A DNA stretch of 64,000 nucleotides from Eudromia elegans (lineage: Eukaryota > Chordata > Aves > Tinamiformes > Tinamidae). Under the pieces are notes generated by a model. It saw only the letters and a program-made list of their open reading frames with translations, did no database searches and was not told the origin of the DNA. Below, one piece after another: positions 1 through 13,775 of the stretch (the stretch's first letter is position 1; each line of letters starts with the position of its first letter). Where the stretch lies: positions 541,890 through 605,889 of the forward strand of contig PTEX01000295.1 in assembly GCA_003342815.1 (NCBI GenBank), written 5' to 3'. A program made the translations under genes and the position numbers.

Positions 1-1373
1 TCTCACATGTTGCCGTAGGTGGGAGTTGACTTCTTGGGACGGCTGCACAGGTGGTTCCAAGGAAACCAGTTCTCCAGGTGAGCTGGGAGAGAAGGCACAG
101 AGCTGGGGGACCAATGAGAGCAACTGTGCTCACCCTGGTGGGAAAATGAGGGATGCAGGAAAGCCTGCAAGAGATCTTTGTTCTCCAGGAATTCCTAGTT
201 GGTTTGTAGATATACCACCTTGCACTTTTGGGTGCTTATCTGTGCAAAACCGAACCTCTAAACCTATTGAGATGCTCAAAAGTCATGTTCACAGGAAATA
301 TTTATTGTTGTAACGGGGAAAAAAAAATCCCTTGGAGTTTACTTGCCAGATGACCTTGTTTTCCAAAAGAAACGTTCCACTGTAGTAAAAAATGGGTCAC
401 GATCGTGACTTTCAGATTGATGCAGGGCTTTGTTGTTGTTTTCATCGTCTTTTTACCCATATACAGACCTCAGAAGCCAATTCCCAGCTTGCAGAAGGGC
501 AATAGATGGTAGAAATCGGAGCTGGGTCAGAGGTGTGTGTATCATAGAGATGACTTCTGAGGGTGGAGATGTGGCTACTTTGCCTTCCTAGCTCTAAATG
601 TGTGAAGAGTAGCAAATAGTGAGGTTGGTTCTGCCTTGTTTTATTCCCCTTAGATATATGGTTATTATAGATAGCATCTTCCCACAATGCCAACTGCAGA
701 GAGCTCTAGCATGGGCACGTGATTAGTGATGGTGGCTCCAGGGTGTTCACGTGGAGCTTCTTACTGCCTCTAGCTTAAATATTCAACCCCAAGAGGTTCA
801 TGTAAAGGTGTGTGGAGGTTTTCCTGCTTTATTCATGGTGGAACCAGACTACAGGGGACCCGTAAGTAAATGCTGAAGAGCTGGAGAATGGCAGAGCATC
901 TTGCATTGTCCTACAACCATCTCCAAATTCAGGCTTCTCCTTTCTGGCTGCTCAGGCTTTCTGCAGTTGATAATTTGACAGTGCGACTCCCCAGAGCTCT
1001 CAGGAATTATTCACGTGCATTGATAGTAATTTTTTTCTAGCAGATCAGGCTATAATTAAATTAATTTTCTACTGATGTGGTTAAATTGTTAAGGAAAGCT
1101 AATTAGTAAGCTTCCTTAGTCGCGTGCGACATGACATAGTAGCATCTCAAAGAGCATTTGGCTTAAGGATCATTGTATCATTGAGGACTGCGTTTACAGC
1201 ATGTGACAGGATAATAATAAGCATATAATCCTGTTTTAAGATGCGTTAAGCTATTCACATAAAGAAAAGCCAATACAGTGATTACAGATAATTTTCTAGA
1301 GGATATGCGAGGCATTTGGGCATGGGATTCCAGGAGAAGGGTTTAGTGAACAAATACACGTAGGTTACTCCAA

Positions 1374-1399
1374 TGCTGGCAGTGCATATACTGCCAGCA
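1374..1399. repeat. perfect 10-bp inverted repeat (hairpin)
   Basis: TGCTGGCAGT (1374-1383) and ACTGCCAGCA (1390-1399) are perfect reverse complements around the 6-base spacer GCATAT. Directly after it is a tandem pair of ATACTGCAA (1401-1418). The stem is too short for a canonical microRNA precursor unless extended imperfectly. Confidence 0.8.
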
Positions 1400-2315
1400 G
1401 ATACTGCAAATACTGCAAATAACCAGAACTACAGGTAACTACTGACAGATTCTGTTACCAGAATCGCAGAACTCTCTTATTCTTTGCCTCCTTTGAGTTG
1501 AGGTTTGTGTCCCTCAGTGCAGGTCTGGAGGTGGAGATGCTCAGGAATGATCTGACATGGCAACAGATTTTTTTTTTTTCCTCCAGGTTTTACTATCCAA
1601 AGCTCTGCATTTTTGGACGAGAGCTGATTTGGAGACGTGGTTGAGTGAAGTAGGTGACTGCAAGGGAATTAGGAAGAGCAAAGCGCCAAGTTCATGTGAA
1701 CTTGCAGTTGGGAAGTGCTGGCCAGCTGTAAAGAGTGAGGGGGGCTTTGAACTGGGAGGATGTGGTGCCCCTGCAAACTGGGTAGTCCAGCAGCCCCCGG
1801 CCAGACGGGACCTTTCTGATGTCCTCATGGGTACAGAGCTAGGAGCATTGCAGGTCGGCTCCCCCATAGGTAGAGCAACTAGACGGTTCTTTGGGCCCTT
1901 TCTAGGAGAGTTTTGAAGCAGCCGTTGAGTAGGTGAGCTGGTGGTTGTGGTAGCCTGCATGTTCTTCAGGAATGAAGTCATTAAAACCCCTTTATTCAAG
2001 GGGGAAATGATGGGTGGGGAAGAGGACAGGAGTTAATAATAAGAAAACTCGGTTTGAAGGAGTGAAATCTTGTGTAGGCTGGGCAGCCAGGCAGACAGAG
2101 GAAATTGGAGTCTGTCCAAGTTCCGACAAGCAGAGGCACCTGGTTTTCAAAGAGGACGTTGACCCATAAAAGGTGCCTTCAAGCTTGGTGAAGCTCTTCA
2201 AGATTGGTGGCAACCTGATGGGAGAGACCATGTTACACGGGACTGGGGCAGTTGGTCGTGCTGATGGTGAAGAAGGTTGAGGATCAATCGAGTAACATTT
2301 TCCATGTCAGCAAGT

Positions 2316-2342
2316 TATATATATTTTTATATATATATATAA
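2316..2342. repeat. (TA)n simple repeat
   Basis: TATATATATTTTTATATATA, continuing as ATATA. A short imperfect dinucleotide repeat. Confidence 0.88.
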
Positions 2343-3383
2343 TTTGAGGTTATGCTGTGGTGCGTTCAACCCTTACTGCCGGCTACTCTTTCCATCTCCC
2401 CAGAGAGGCACCCGCCCTTGGTTCCCAAGTCTGTTGGCCCAGGCGATTGCTAAGTGTTTCAGGTGGTTGAATGAAATCCCCTGGACTGTTGGCTCGGGGC
2501 CTGTAATGCTGGCCAAGGCACCGTGAGCAGCAGACGTTGGGGACAGCAGCGAGGAGGGTAACTGCAGCTGTGCCCTGAAGAAATCAAATGTGACGGGGGC
2601 AGCACACTGGCCAGCACCCCGCGTTGCTCTTTCAACAGCAGCGAGCTGAAGGCAGCAGGTTGTGATGTTACAGCTCCATAAAACAAGGACCAGTGCTATT
2701 TTTCCTCCTGATTTGCCACTGCAGGTTCCCTGTCCCATCCCCTTCCCCAGCTGCAACCGTTAACCTCTGCATCCCTCCAGGCTTTTCCCATGAAGACTTT
2801 CTTAAAAAGACTATGACAGCATATTGTGTGATGGTGCAAAATAAAACACGTGTCCTAGTAATGCACTGCTAACATGAACAAAGTTGTAGCAAAAAAAGCT
2901 ACTGCTTTGTATTTTTGCATGTGACTTGAAAGCATCCTGTTATACCTTAAATAAGCTGCTCACTGTCCTTCTGCCTAGCATGTTGTGGAACTTCTTCAGA
3001 GGCCACTGGAGTAGTTTGAGGAATATATGCTGAAGGAAAGCTGCTGGGTTGATTGCCATATGTAATTGTGTTGGAAGGGAGAAAAGGATTGTAACAAGCC
3101 ACCCAGTTGAAGCATTGAGCTGAAGGCAGGCTGATTGATTTGCTGAATGAATCTAATTCAGCGTGAACTTCATGGTGCTCTTAAATGGTGCTTTCCTGGC
3201 CGCCAAAACTGGAGCCTGTGGGTGGCCCTGCTCTTCCTCCAGCCTTGGGTGCTCACGAGCTCCTTTGGAGCCTCTTGATGAGGCTGAGGAGTAACGGAGA
3301 AGAAAAGCAGAGCAGGGTCTTGACAAGACTCCTGCGTCACAGGTGCCCAGTGGTTTCAGGCCAGGGCAAGCTGATCCATGGGA

Positions 3384-3404
3384 TTTTTTTTTTTTTTTTT
3401 TTTT
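3384..3404 (+). repeat. poly-T run (21 T)
   Basis: A single uninterrupted T homopolymer followed by AAACACC. No retrosequence is recognisable on either side, so there is no support for it being the reverse-complement tail of a processed copy. Confidence 0.95.
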
Positions 3405-4640
3405 AAACACCAGTAAAGCCCAGGGAAGTGTGGTAATGAGGACATCCAGGTGTGTTAAATAGCTGAACGCTTTCATTTTCCAGGATTATGGGATTCAGAT
3501 GCCTCTTCTCATTCCTCTGCTGCGTTGAGACCAGTTGCTCTCTTGTCCTTAAGGGCTTTCTAAATGCCTTGGCAAATTGCTGGTTTGCAGGGCCCTGCGC
3601 TTGGCCCCAGAGTGATGCCTCTTGCAGTTCCAGCCTTCACCCAACCTTCCAACCTTGTGATGGGGCTGGCAGCAGTAGGGTCTCTTCATTTGCAAGCCCG
3701 AGGCAAGCTGGGAAGCTGTTCCTCTTGCCCACGTATGCAGTTAATGTGCTGCTAGGTAAAGAAGAGGTGCGTATTTGTCCTCCCATCCCAGGTCACATCA
3801 ACTTGCAGTCACCTGCTTACCTTGGTTTGACTGGGGTGTAAGTGGTAGCTCTCAAGTTATTGCAACCAAGCTGGTAACTTTGCTGCCATTATATCCGAAC
3901 CTACCGTGTAATGTCACTTCCCAGTGTCCTTGGTGGCAGGCGGTTTCGTCCCATTGAGACCCGCAGGGGCCTCGACTGTGTTTGGTTTTCAGTGCTGATT
4001 GCATTGCTTGTAGGCATTGACATCCCTGGGTGAAGGTTAGCAGCTGCCCTCGTGCTGCACTTCTCTATTTGAATGCATCACGGGGCCACTCTGACATCCA
4101 GGCAAATTATATCAGCCTAGCGGTTGTGCAGTGTCCTTAAAGCACTTAGTGATGAGCATCTCCGGAGAAGATTTAATTTATTTTTTCCTAATGAAAAGGG
4201 CCAGGCGGTTTTGCAAGTGTGGGAGCTGAGTTGGGATTCATGAGTACGGTGCACGTTTGACTGAGGAGTGCTGCATGGTAGACGGGTTCATCCTGCTCGC
4301 GTGGCCTTGGATGCTAACAGCGCACCCGTAAAAGATGCTAAAAGACAGTGTTACTGCCCAGTGCAGCAGTTTACTATATAGGGAAGGAGGCAAAGCAGCA
4401 GCAGGGCGAGTTGCATGGTTGACACTCTCTGGTGAAGACTACCTGTGGAACATTTTTCCTTGGACGTGCCAAGGTAAGTGTTTGGTGTTAGGGATGCTGC
4501 GTGCCTTGAGGCTCAAGCTGCAAATAAATACAGACCCTGGCTTGCAGGTTGCCCTTTCAGGCAGTGCAAGCATAAATGTTAGCAGGAGCTCGTCTGAATT
4601 CTTCCCCTTTTACTGCAAGATGAGGCAGTTTGCCAAACCA

Positions 4641-4684
4641 TATAAACACACGCGCACACACACATATTATTAAATATATATGTA
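4641..4684. repeat. CA microsatellite with AT-rich extension
   Basis: An imperfect (CA)n with CGCG interruptions (ACACACGCGCACACACACAT) passes into TATTATTAAATATATATG. It is a compound simple repeat, likely polymorphic. Confidence 0.9.
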
Positions 4685-6244
4685 TTTTTTTCCAGACATG
4701 TTTGTTTAGAGTGGAAATGGCTCCTGGCTGCATGTCCCAGATGGCAGCATTGGGTTATCAGGGTCCCAAAGAGCAAGCAAAAAGCTCCCTGGTCAGGTAA
4801 TGGCAGGGCAGGTTGTGTCTGGGCATCGCAAGGTGAGCGGGCTTGCTGTGTCTAGGTGTGCTGGCCTTATGCCTTTAGCTAAATGGCTTTAGCTTCCCCC
4901 TTCCTGGAGGAGAGGGGAAGCAAGTAGCATCTTCCAGAAGCAGCTTCCTTTTGGTGAAGAGAGTGTGTTTATTTTTATCCCGTTCTATTTTTTCAACTCT
5001 TGTGTTGAGGCACTAGGACAATTGGTCTCCTGTTTGGAGGACCCTCAGGATTCCTCCCTGGACTTACCATTCTCAGCTTGATCCTTGAAGTTCAAGGGAA
5101 TGCCAGGTAGTAGGATTAACTGTGTCCTAACTGTTGCAGCCCATTTCCTAGGGATGATGGACGTGAAATCAGGATAGAGATGAATAAAACACAAGTGTGT
5201 TTAATGATATCTCTTGTCTGCAGTGTCTATGAGCAAGAAAGTCGTTGTTATCTTAGAGGGGCTGTCCTGCCATCTATGGTATCTCTGTGACTGCCAGAAG
5301 ATCTCTCCTTCCCTCTTGTGCTTTCCATTCCAGGTGGATTCAGGGCATGCTGAGAGGCTGCCTGATTGCGTGGGCAGGAATTTGGCATCAAACAAACCAT
5401 AAAATGCTGAATTTCACAAAATGTTTCCTAAAGTAATTCAACTTTTACTGGCATGATGTCCAGAATTGAAGGAATTGGCCTGATCCAGCCCCATGCTTAA
5501 GGAAGAAGCAGCAGAACCGAACAGCCTAGCAGCATTCTCAAAGTTGGAGTTTCTACACCAGTTTCCATGTGGACATCATATACACTTGTCTTAACCTTTA
5601 AACATACCTGCCAGGCAGCTGTTGGGATGTGTTTTTACAAGATGCGCACTGTGGATGGATACAGTCAACATGATACACCTGGAAATGAGAGGCTGTATTA
5701 AAAATGAATCAGGAGGATATGACTTATTGATGAGCTGCATCAGTGTAGTGCTGATGGGCTGTGCGCTGGAGCAGCTCCTGGACCCCACACACGTGTGAAA
5801 ACATACATACTTGTTATTGAAAACCTGCTGAGAGCAGATGCGCCTTTACAAGTTGACTAGGCCGTGGAAATGATAGTGCTTATTTACGCATTGAGTGCAT
5901 GCTGTAACCAGCCAGGTTTTCCTCCCTACAAAGGATGTTTTCCTGTGGGCAATCACCTGGAGAGTGAAACATATGGCACTTCTCTATTCATCAGAAATCA
6001 GCGGATTGTCCTCTTATTTCTGTGTGATGTTTTTTTCCTTTGTTTTTGTTCTAGGCACCATGCAGTCTGGGAAAAGAGAAAGAAACCCACTGAACTTGAA
6101 TGCTGCTGTTTTGCAGAGCAGCTTTCTTTAAATGCCAGTACAAATACTTCCTTCTTTTCAGCCTGCTCCTTTGAAAAGTGGTGCAAACCAAACCTTTGTG
6201 GGTGTTTTTTTCTTTTTTGCTGCTTGTCTGCAAATGATTAGCTT

Positions 6245-6278
6245 TATATATTTTTATATATATATACACACACACACT
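6245..6278. repeat. compound (TA)n(CA)n microsatellite
   Basis: TATATATTTTTATATATATA followed directly by CACACACACAC. This is the common TA-to-CA compound repeat form. Confidence 0.9.
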
Positions 6279-9200
6279 TCATTTTGAATTCAATCTGATT
6301 TTCCCTGCCCTTGTAGATGAAGACCTCCAAAATGTGAGATCTCAGCAAGAAGCCTTTGCAAGTAATAGATAACAATGCAGAAATTGCCACAAGAGCAAAA
6401 TCTCCCTGTATTTATAAATAATAGCCTGGCAAGCTGCAAAATTGCTGTATGCTTTTGGATGTTTAGGAAAGTTTGTTAGCAAATGTTCTTTTGTAACACA
6501 CACATCTATATATTGTTTATTATTATATTTGACAGGAAATTAATATGTATTGTGGCATACATCCATAGATTTTCAAATAAATGCACCTTTTATCTTAGCA
6601 AATTAGATGTTAAATAAAATTGCCCAAGATTATGGCGAGAACCAAATGTGCCCCCTCTTTTAGCCGAGTGAATTGTAGGCTCTGAATTCTTGCAGAGAGA
6701 GTTGCCAGGTTTCCCTGCACATGTTTCTGCTCAAAAGCTTTTAAGATAAATCTCATTGGGATTGAACTGGTGTAAAACACATATTGTTGTTCCAGTGTTT
6801 GTAGTAAATACATATATAGTCCTTGTGCCCAGATATAAATGCTCAGGACCGATTTGGTTAGGGTGGGAGATGGGGTGGAGGACGTTGAGTGTCTTGCTGT
6901 ATGTCACGGGCTCTTGCTGTGATTGCCCTAATTTTCCAGAGATGCTGCAATATCTTATTACTTTCTGGAAGATTTGATTTGTATTTTTTTCATTCTGCAA
7001 CAAGAGGCTACTAGAAAGCAGTCCAATTGATGCAAAATAGCCATTTCTGCTTAATATTCTATGCTGGAACTCTGCCATAACTCTAGGCCATGCAGAACCA
7101 CCCATCCCTTTGATGACTTGAGAGAGAGCTTGGGCTCTGCAAAGACCTTGGCCCTGTTCTTCCCTCCAGGACTGTGGTGTCCCTAGTGTTAATATTTTCC
7201 ATATCAAGGGTCATACCCTCCCAAAAACACTCTTAATTATTTGAACAGCATCATAAATCAACCTTTAATAGCCCTTTGGATTTTTTTACTCCTTTTTTCA
7301 TACCCTAATCTAAATCCTTGTGTACTTGGGTGTTGCATTTAATCTCTTGAGCGTTTAAAATTTGCTGTTAAAGCAATTTTTATCATCTATTGCAAGAGGC
7401 TGTTTGATGTATGAAGTGCTAGATATCAAATAGGTCATTGTCCTATCTTGGATCCGTCACTGCTGTTTAGTAGCTTGCATATTAACCTATGGATGGAGGC
7501 TTGGAAGTTGGAGGCCACCACTTTGGGAGTTGGTCAGGATCATCTTGATCAGTTAGGTCTATCTGGCGCTTCTCCCCCAGGGTTCCCCTTGGTTCTCCAG
7601 GGGCTCTATAAAATGCTGCTTTAGAACAGCTCTGGTTTGATTTGGAGGGTTTCTTGGTTTGCTTCATTACCTGTATTTTCACAGAGAATTACTTGAAAAT
7701 GTGTTGAGAAAGAGAGGTGACATTGATTGGAGTAAAGTAGAAATTTATGGGGGAAAGGTTTGGGAAAAGACAAGACCTTGGGCCTTTGAGGACTTGCCAG
7801 TATTTTGATTTCAAAACAGTGCTGCATTATGAGCTGAAAAAATTCCCGTGTGCCAACAATGTTGAGATAGTTCTGACAGAAATGATCAATTCTGGTGCAG
7901 TTGTGTTTTCCAGAGTCACCCTGGGCCTGTGCTGAGTGTGGACTTCCCCAGAGTTTTCCTATCACAGGAGTCCCTGTTCTAGTCCTGCCTGTACATCAAA
8001 CATGATCATTTTAATGGTTTTCCTTTTGGAATAGGAAAAGTGCAGTGACTTATGATAGCTCGTCTTGCTTTGGTGACATTGGGATTGTTCTGTGTGTGGA
8101 AGGTTGAGAGCAGCATATTTTGGAGCTTTGCTTCAATCCCGTGCTACATTCGAACTCAAACTTCAAAGGTCTGTGTTACAGTCTTAGTGCAATGTTAAAT
8201 CTTCTCCCTTTTCAATAGGTGCCATCAGATGAAAGCATTTTTCTTCCTTGAAAGAGCATATATGCACCTCTCTGCAGGTTTACTAGGAAATTAAATAAAG
8301 TAACACGTCTCGGCAGGAGGATTGTACATAGAACTCAAATCCTGTGGTTGCTGAGCTGCTGATCAGCCGCCGCTGCCTTGGTTTGTTGGTTAAACTGTAT
8401 TCGAAAGGACTAAGCGCAGCTTAGCAATCGCCACATCGATCTCTCCGACTGCTGTTATTAAACGGTAAAGAGCCAAGGGCTGTTGGAGTGCTGGAGTTTA
8501 AGCCTGGAATTCACCTTTCCTTAGGGAACGGGCCTTTGGCAAAGTATTTGCTACATGTATCTCATATATATCTATTTTATTGCCACAGAAGTTTCCAAAG
8601 GGAACTGATTACAACTTCTAACTCAACCCGGCAGTGTTTAAAGAACAGGTCCTGGGGGGGTTTTTGTTGTTTTGCTTTGTTTTTTTTGTTTTTCAAGGAG
8701 AAAATGAGCAATAGATATCTAGGACTGCAAGACAAGAATAGTTTTTCTTTCCTGTAGTTGAAAGAGATGAAAACTCTATCAAGTGTCCCTAATTTTTCAT
8801 TTTCTTTCTTAATTTGTCTGTCTTCTACGGCAGCAGGTTTGAGGTATCTGAATAGTTGCAACCAGAGTGTTGCTTCAGTGTTTACTTTGGATCCAAGGAG
8901 CCTCAAGCTGTGGCAGATCCAAGTGTGTTGAGTTACCCTCAAAATGATCCCCAATGACCTTGTTTTTGCTCCAGCCTGGGATGAGAACAAGTCATCTTTT
9001 TCTTTATCCTCTGTCATCTTCAAAGTTGGGACATTTGATGGAGCGTTACGGGATGGTCCCTTCTCCCCATACCTGCCTTGCTGCAGCCCTGGTGGTATCA
9101 AGGTTGGTTTTTACACAGATTTTTGCAAAAAGGAGATATTCTTCACTCCTCTCTTTGTTACATCATGGTTCTGCAGGCGGCTTTGCTGTGAGTCTGTCAT

Positions 9201-10213
9201 CTCTTTCCGTAACGTCGTGGACACCTTGCAGCTGCTCCCAGGTGGCCTGATGGCGCCGCCATCACCTCGGGCCAAGCTACCCTGGTCAACGTTTTCTTCC
9301 TGTCACAGAGCAAAAAGCCTGTTATTTTACTGCGAAAGAAAAATAGAAAAATGGCTTCTTGGAGGTAAGGCTCTCCGAAGCCAGCTCTCCTGCTGGTTTT
9401 GCATCTGTTTGGAGTCCAACGGTAATTGAATTACTCTGATTTATGCTGCTGTGATGGAAATGAGACCCAAGCGACATGATAAATTCAGCGAGGGCAACCT
9501 GGGAATTGGGGTTTTTGGAAAAACCAGCTCTCGCTGTGCTGTACTTTCACATGGTTGAATCTGGAGCGAACTCTTTAAATCCCTAGCGTCCCTGAGTCCC
9601 CAAAAGACACTAAAATACAAGCGTTTTCAGCAAAATCCTCACTGTGTGCACAAGGTGGCTGCAAGACTAATGTCTCCTACCTTGGAACTGCTTCCCTGGC
9701 CCCTCCAATGCAGTGGCGGCAGCTAAGCTGAGCTTTGCATCAAATCCCAGAGCTTTGCCCTGGCATCACCCACTCGTTTTGCATCTCAGCGTCCAGATGC
9801 ATGAGGGAACTTGAGTCTCATTGTGGTTTACTCTTCAGGGAGCAGGAATTAAAGAACAAATAACCCTCACTTTAAGAATGGGTCAGTTCAACTCTCCAAA
9901 GGGACCTTTTCCCCGTAGTATCCAGGTCTTCAATCCTATAATCCATGAGGTCCTCTGTCTCAGGCTGCTAAATCTTGCCGCTTGACCATAACTTTGCCTT
10001 ATATATCCAAAAAACTTTTTTTTTTCTTTTTTTTTGGTACCAGTCCCTCCAAATGTGTTTCCTTCTTGATACTTTGTGAAATAAGGAAAAGAAGTTGGAG
10101 GAGGACATTTCTCTTCCTGGACTTTTGGTATAGTTAATACAGCTAGAGGTATCCCCCGCATGGGCAGGACTTGCTGGAGTGACTTCCACATGAGAAGGGC
10201 TTATATCACTTAA

Positions 10214-10247
10214 AATATATATCTATTTTTTATATATATATTTTTTT
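10214..10247. repeat. AT-rich simple repeat
   Basis: AATATATATCTATTTTTTAT followed by ATATATATTTTTTT. It is an imperfect (AT)n with T runs. Confidence 0.88.
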
Positions 10248-12889
10248 GAAAGGCTTTTGCTGTTAGGTCAGTGCTTTTTGAATTTTTTTAAATGCAGTTT
10301 TGCAAAATCTGCAATGTTGTTGCACGTGGTTTGCAGCCTGTGTCTGGGTTTGGTGCTAATCCATGCTCTACTGATGACATTTAGGAATCAGATCCCGATC
10401 CCAAGATAAGCTCTGGGATGCTGATGGCAACATGATAAAAACCCATGGGCTTTCTCAGCTCTAAGTGTGGAGATGTCACTGAGCGTGGCTGGAAAACTAC
10501 CAGCTTGCAGGTTTTGACCCCAATTTGGACTCCTTGAGCTGTGAAGAGCTGGAAGGGTTTTTTGTAGTTGTGTTTTGTTGGCTTTTTTGCTGTACCGAGT
10601 TCCAGGATACGAGAAAAAGGAAAGACGCATCTTGAGCAATATTATAAAGGCTTCCTGAAACACTTCTGTTCGAGTCCTTTAGTAACCCAAGCTCCGCTGT
10701 CCTGATCTGGAAAAATACTATTTTTTAGATGCTTTTCCACATGTTCAGTGTCAGAAAAATAGCAGAATAATTTTTCAGGAAAGGAGGGAAAATCATAGTA
10801 AAAAGCCTGCAGTGGGGAGTTCAGATTTGAGAGCCCTGCACAATACGGCTGTATAAATCACATATATGGGCAAATCGGCTGTTTTTCTTTGGTTGTTGTG
10901 AAACATATTGTTTATATAAATATATGGTTATTAATATATGTGTTGTTCCCACACGTCAGAAGTCTCTGCAGTGGAGGGCAAGAAGATGAAGCAAAGAACT
11001 GTCTGCAGCTAAAGGGGCCCACTTGAAACAGCTCTAGTTGGGAAGCCCTCTTTTGACCCAGCATTTGAGCATGGGGAAATATTATGCTGGCTGTTGGATT
11101 TGAACCTGCAAAATGAAGGAATTTTCCTTTGTGGTAGGAATCTTGATCTTGTCTTGCTGGAAGAGCTCTTGTCACTTGCCAAGAGCAGCTGGAAGTTTAT
11201 CAACAGCAGCATCAAATTCCTATTTTCTTCCCTTTCTTTTGAGCGGTGCTTGGCTGGAAAGAGCAGTTCCTGCGAGCATCGGCTTGGGAGCACTGTTTTG
11301 ATGGCAAAATGCTGGCTTCCCACTGCCTGCTTGTCTAAAACATGACAAAAAAGCAAGGGAGAGGGGACTGCCCCTTCCCTGAGGACTTGAGCTTGGATAT
11401 TTTCAGCACCCAGGCCTTCAACAGACCTGATTTAATGTCTTTCCAGCTCACCCTACTCTACGATGCCTGGAGAGATGTAAGGACAAATATGAGTGTTAAT
11501 GGTGCTTGCATGCTGGGAGAGATGGTGCGAGTGCTGACCTTTGTGTCTCCCTCGTCACCGCTGCAGTAAATTTACTTCTTCATGGCTAAATTTGCTTTTC
11601 ATGGCCTGCATGGGAGTAGAGTTTGTCATAGAGCAAGTGCATCCCTTTTTGTTCTTGGCATGTACTATAGGCTCAGAGGATGAGGAAGGACCTGAGGTTT
11701 TGTGTTGTGGTTCTTCTAGAAGTTGGGCTATCAAAACCCACAATATCATTATTGGGGTGATATTGAGTGCTTGAGCTCCCCGTTTTCTTGCCAAGAGATC
11801 TCAGCACTGAATACGAGAAGTATCAAAGCTGGGGACTGATGTTTGCTACCCAGAAGCAATGTCACTGCAGGCGTGGTTTGTCCCCAGTAATGTGTGCTTG
11901 TTCCTTTCTCTTGCCTCTTTAAAAAGCAGGTGGATTCCCTCGGTCCCAATTCACTTCATTTTCAGTCAGGAGAAACATCTAAGTGAGAGGGACATAAGGC
12001 AGCGTCTCTGGTGAGGAAGCAGGGAAGGTCTGTGTCATCCCGTTGGCCGAGAGTTAGCCACGGCAATGAAATAGTGCCTGAAAAACAGCGGTGTCATCCT
12101 CCCCCGGCTCAACTCGGTGCAAACCCCATCCTTTAAGTGTGGTGGACAGCTCCAGGTTGCTGTATGGTTAGTGTGAAGTGGTCCCTGGTTTTGGCACCCT
12201 TAGGATTTTAAGGGAGACGTTGGACCTTAAGGTTGACTGCTAAAAAGTAGGCAGGGTTGGGCAAGCCGCTGGGTGTCTCAGCATGATTTTTGGAGGGTCT
12301 TTTGGAGAAGCTCTTAATTAAAAACATTATTAGCATTGGTTAGAGTGCTACCTTTCCCATCCTAAAGCCTCTTCAGATATGGACTGCTAGAAAAGCAGTC
12401 GGCAGCTGGAGATGGGATCTCTTGCAAAGTCAAGATGTGGTTTAGTTTCCTAGGCAGTCTGTCACTAGTGTGTGATAAATAAGCTAAAGCAAAACCTGCC
12501 AGGTTTTAGTGTCTTCTCCCATTTAATGCTACTGGTGATGGATTTACACTTTTCTTCCTTTATTTTTTTTTCCTCCCCTTTCTTTGCTGTCACTGGGTAA
12601 ATTACTGCTGCCCAACTTGGGGCTGTATTGAATCATCATCCTTTAAGGAACAAGGTAGGCCAGGTGTTGAGATATATTCCTTGGGTTGCATCGTAAAGCT
12701 TTCTAAATACCTGGAGAAAAAATAAAACCACTGTCTTCAATGAAGTATGTTTTGTTTGCTTTAGTAGATGGTGAAATCACACTGGAAATTTTCTGGTGAA
12801 ATGACATAGGGAAAGCACTTAGGCTTGTTCACACAGAGCCGTGTGGAGTTCTTCCTCACCTGTCCTGATTTACCAGGGCAGAGGGTCCC

Positions 12890-12983
12890 TCCGTCCTTGG
12901 AAAACATCTCGGACGTGGCGCTCTCTCCGGAGAGTGGCGGCTCTCAAATGAGGCCCATGAATTACCCCGCCGACGCGGTGCGT
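12890..12983. promoter_or_regulatory. CpG-dense patch 1
   Basis: About eleven CpG dinucleotides occur in roughly 90 bases, in a window where CpG is otherwise sparse. The patch contains the 12-base palindrome CTCTCCGGAGAG at 12923-12934 and CCCGCCGACGCGGTGCG at 12966-12982. It is too short to meet formal CpG-island length. It could be a protected regulatory patch or chance; no TATA or initiator arrangement is evident. Confidence 0.35.
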
Positions 12984-13654
12984 TTGTCACCTCTGGGATT
13001 TAATTTCTGCCATCTGTCTCTGTGTTTGACTCTCTGATGCTGTAAAAGGACAAAAAAGAGTCTGTATGCTTTTTTAATAAGCCGAAAACTGCTTTTATGG
13101 TTATTGCCATATTTATTAAGGCAAAACCAAAGCAGATGAGGTGGGCTGCTGTGGTACCCACTGCAGGGTGTTGGGTGCAGAGCTGCCTGTGCAGAGCATG
13201 CTGCAGGTATATGTAGCACTTGTTTCATTTACATTTGGACATCAAATGCGATGCGTAAAGGCTCTGCAGCCCAGCAGTGCTTGGCTGGCACACACAGAGT
13301 CAACATCCGTTGCAAGCAATGCAATGGGGGGACATAATCTGTAATGTCGTGTCCTGTATAGTCTTGCATGGGCATGTATGCAGCTCTGTTTTTAAAGTTC
13401 TGGCGTGTTGTGTGGGGCCTACAGAAGCTCTCTTTCCCTGTTGCTCTCCAGCCTGTGTGGCCCGTCTAATTTCACCCTCTGGCCGTTCTCCTCTGCTACT
13501 GACGTGCAGCCCCAGCGATCAACTGTGCAGTCCCTGTGGCCTGACCCTCCTCCAAGCCACAAAACACCCCCAAAGCCCCGGACACGCAGGGATAGAGGAA
13601 CAAAATACTGTAGCACCAATAGACAGTGGAGCAGATGGGCTCAGCTGACTCATG

Positions 13655-13775
13655 GGTCATGGAGGAGGCGCCGCGTTGGTGGGGCCGCTCCGGTGTGGGA
13701 CGACCAGCAGGGCGCCCACGTTGCCGCTGTCACGGTGCTCCCTAGGCTGTCTTCCCTAGATACGCCTCTGTGCGC
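13655..13775. promoter_or_regulatory. CpG-dense, GC-rich patch 2
   Basis: About ten CpGs fall within 13668-13734 and two more by 13775, in a GC-rich context that includes GGCGCCGCG and GCTCCGGTG. The patch is only about 0.7 kb from patch 1. A donor-like AAG|GTAAGG lies at 13791-13799 just downstream. Together these could mark a small intronic promoter or enhancer, but the sequence alone cannot decide. Confidence 0.35.

Noticed and set aside
1374-1399. Hairpin as a microRNA precursor
   Set aside because: A 10-bp stem with a 6-base loop is far shorter than a pre-miRNA, and I could not see a longer imperfect stem around it.
3384-3404. Poly-T and poly-A runs as tails of processed pseudogenes
   Set aside because: None of the runs (3384, 18766, 34021, 36981, 60337, 62885) has a recognisable gene-derived sequence or clear target-site duplication next to it.
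8577-9429. Overlapping 174-codon (minus) and 161-codon (+) frames
   Set aside because: They overlap on opposite strands, have no known motifs, and the first ends in a Lys-rich stretch from a T-rich tract. Treated as chance.
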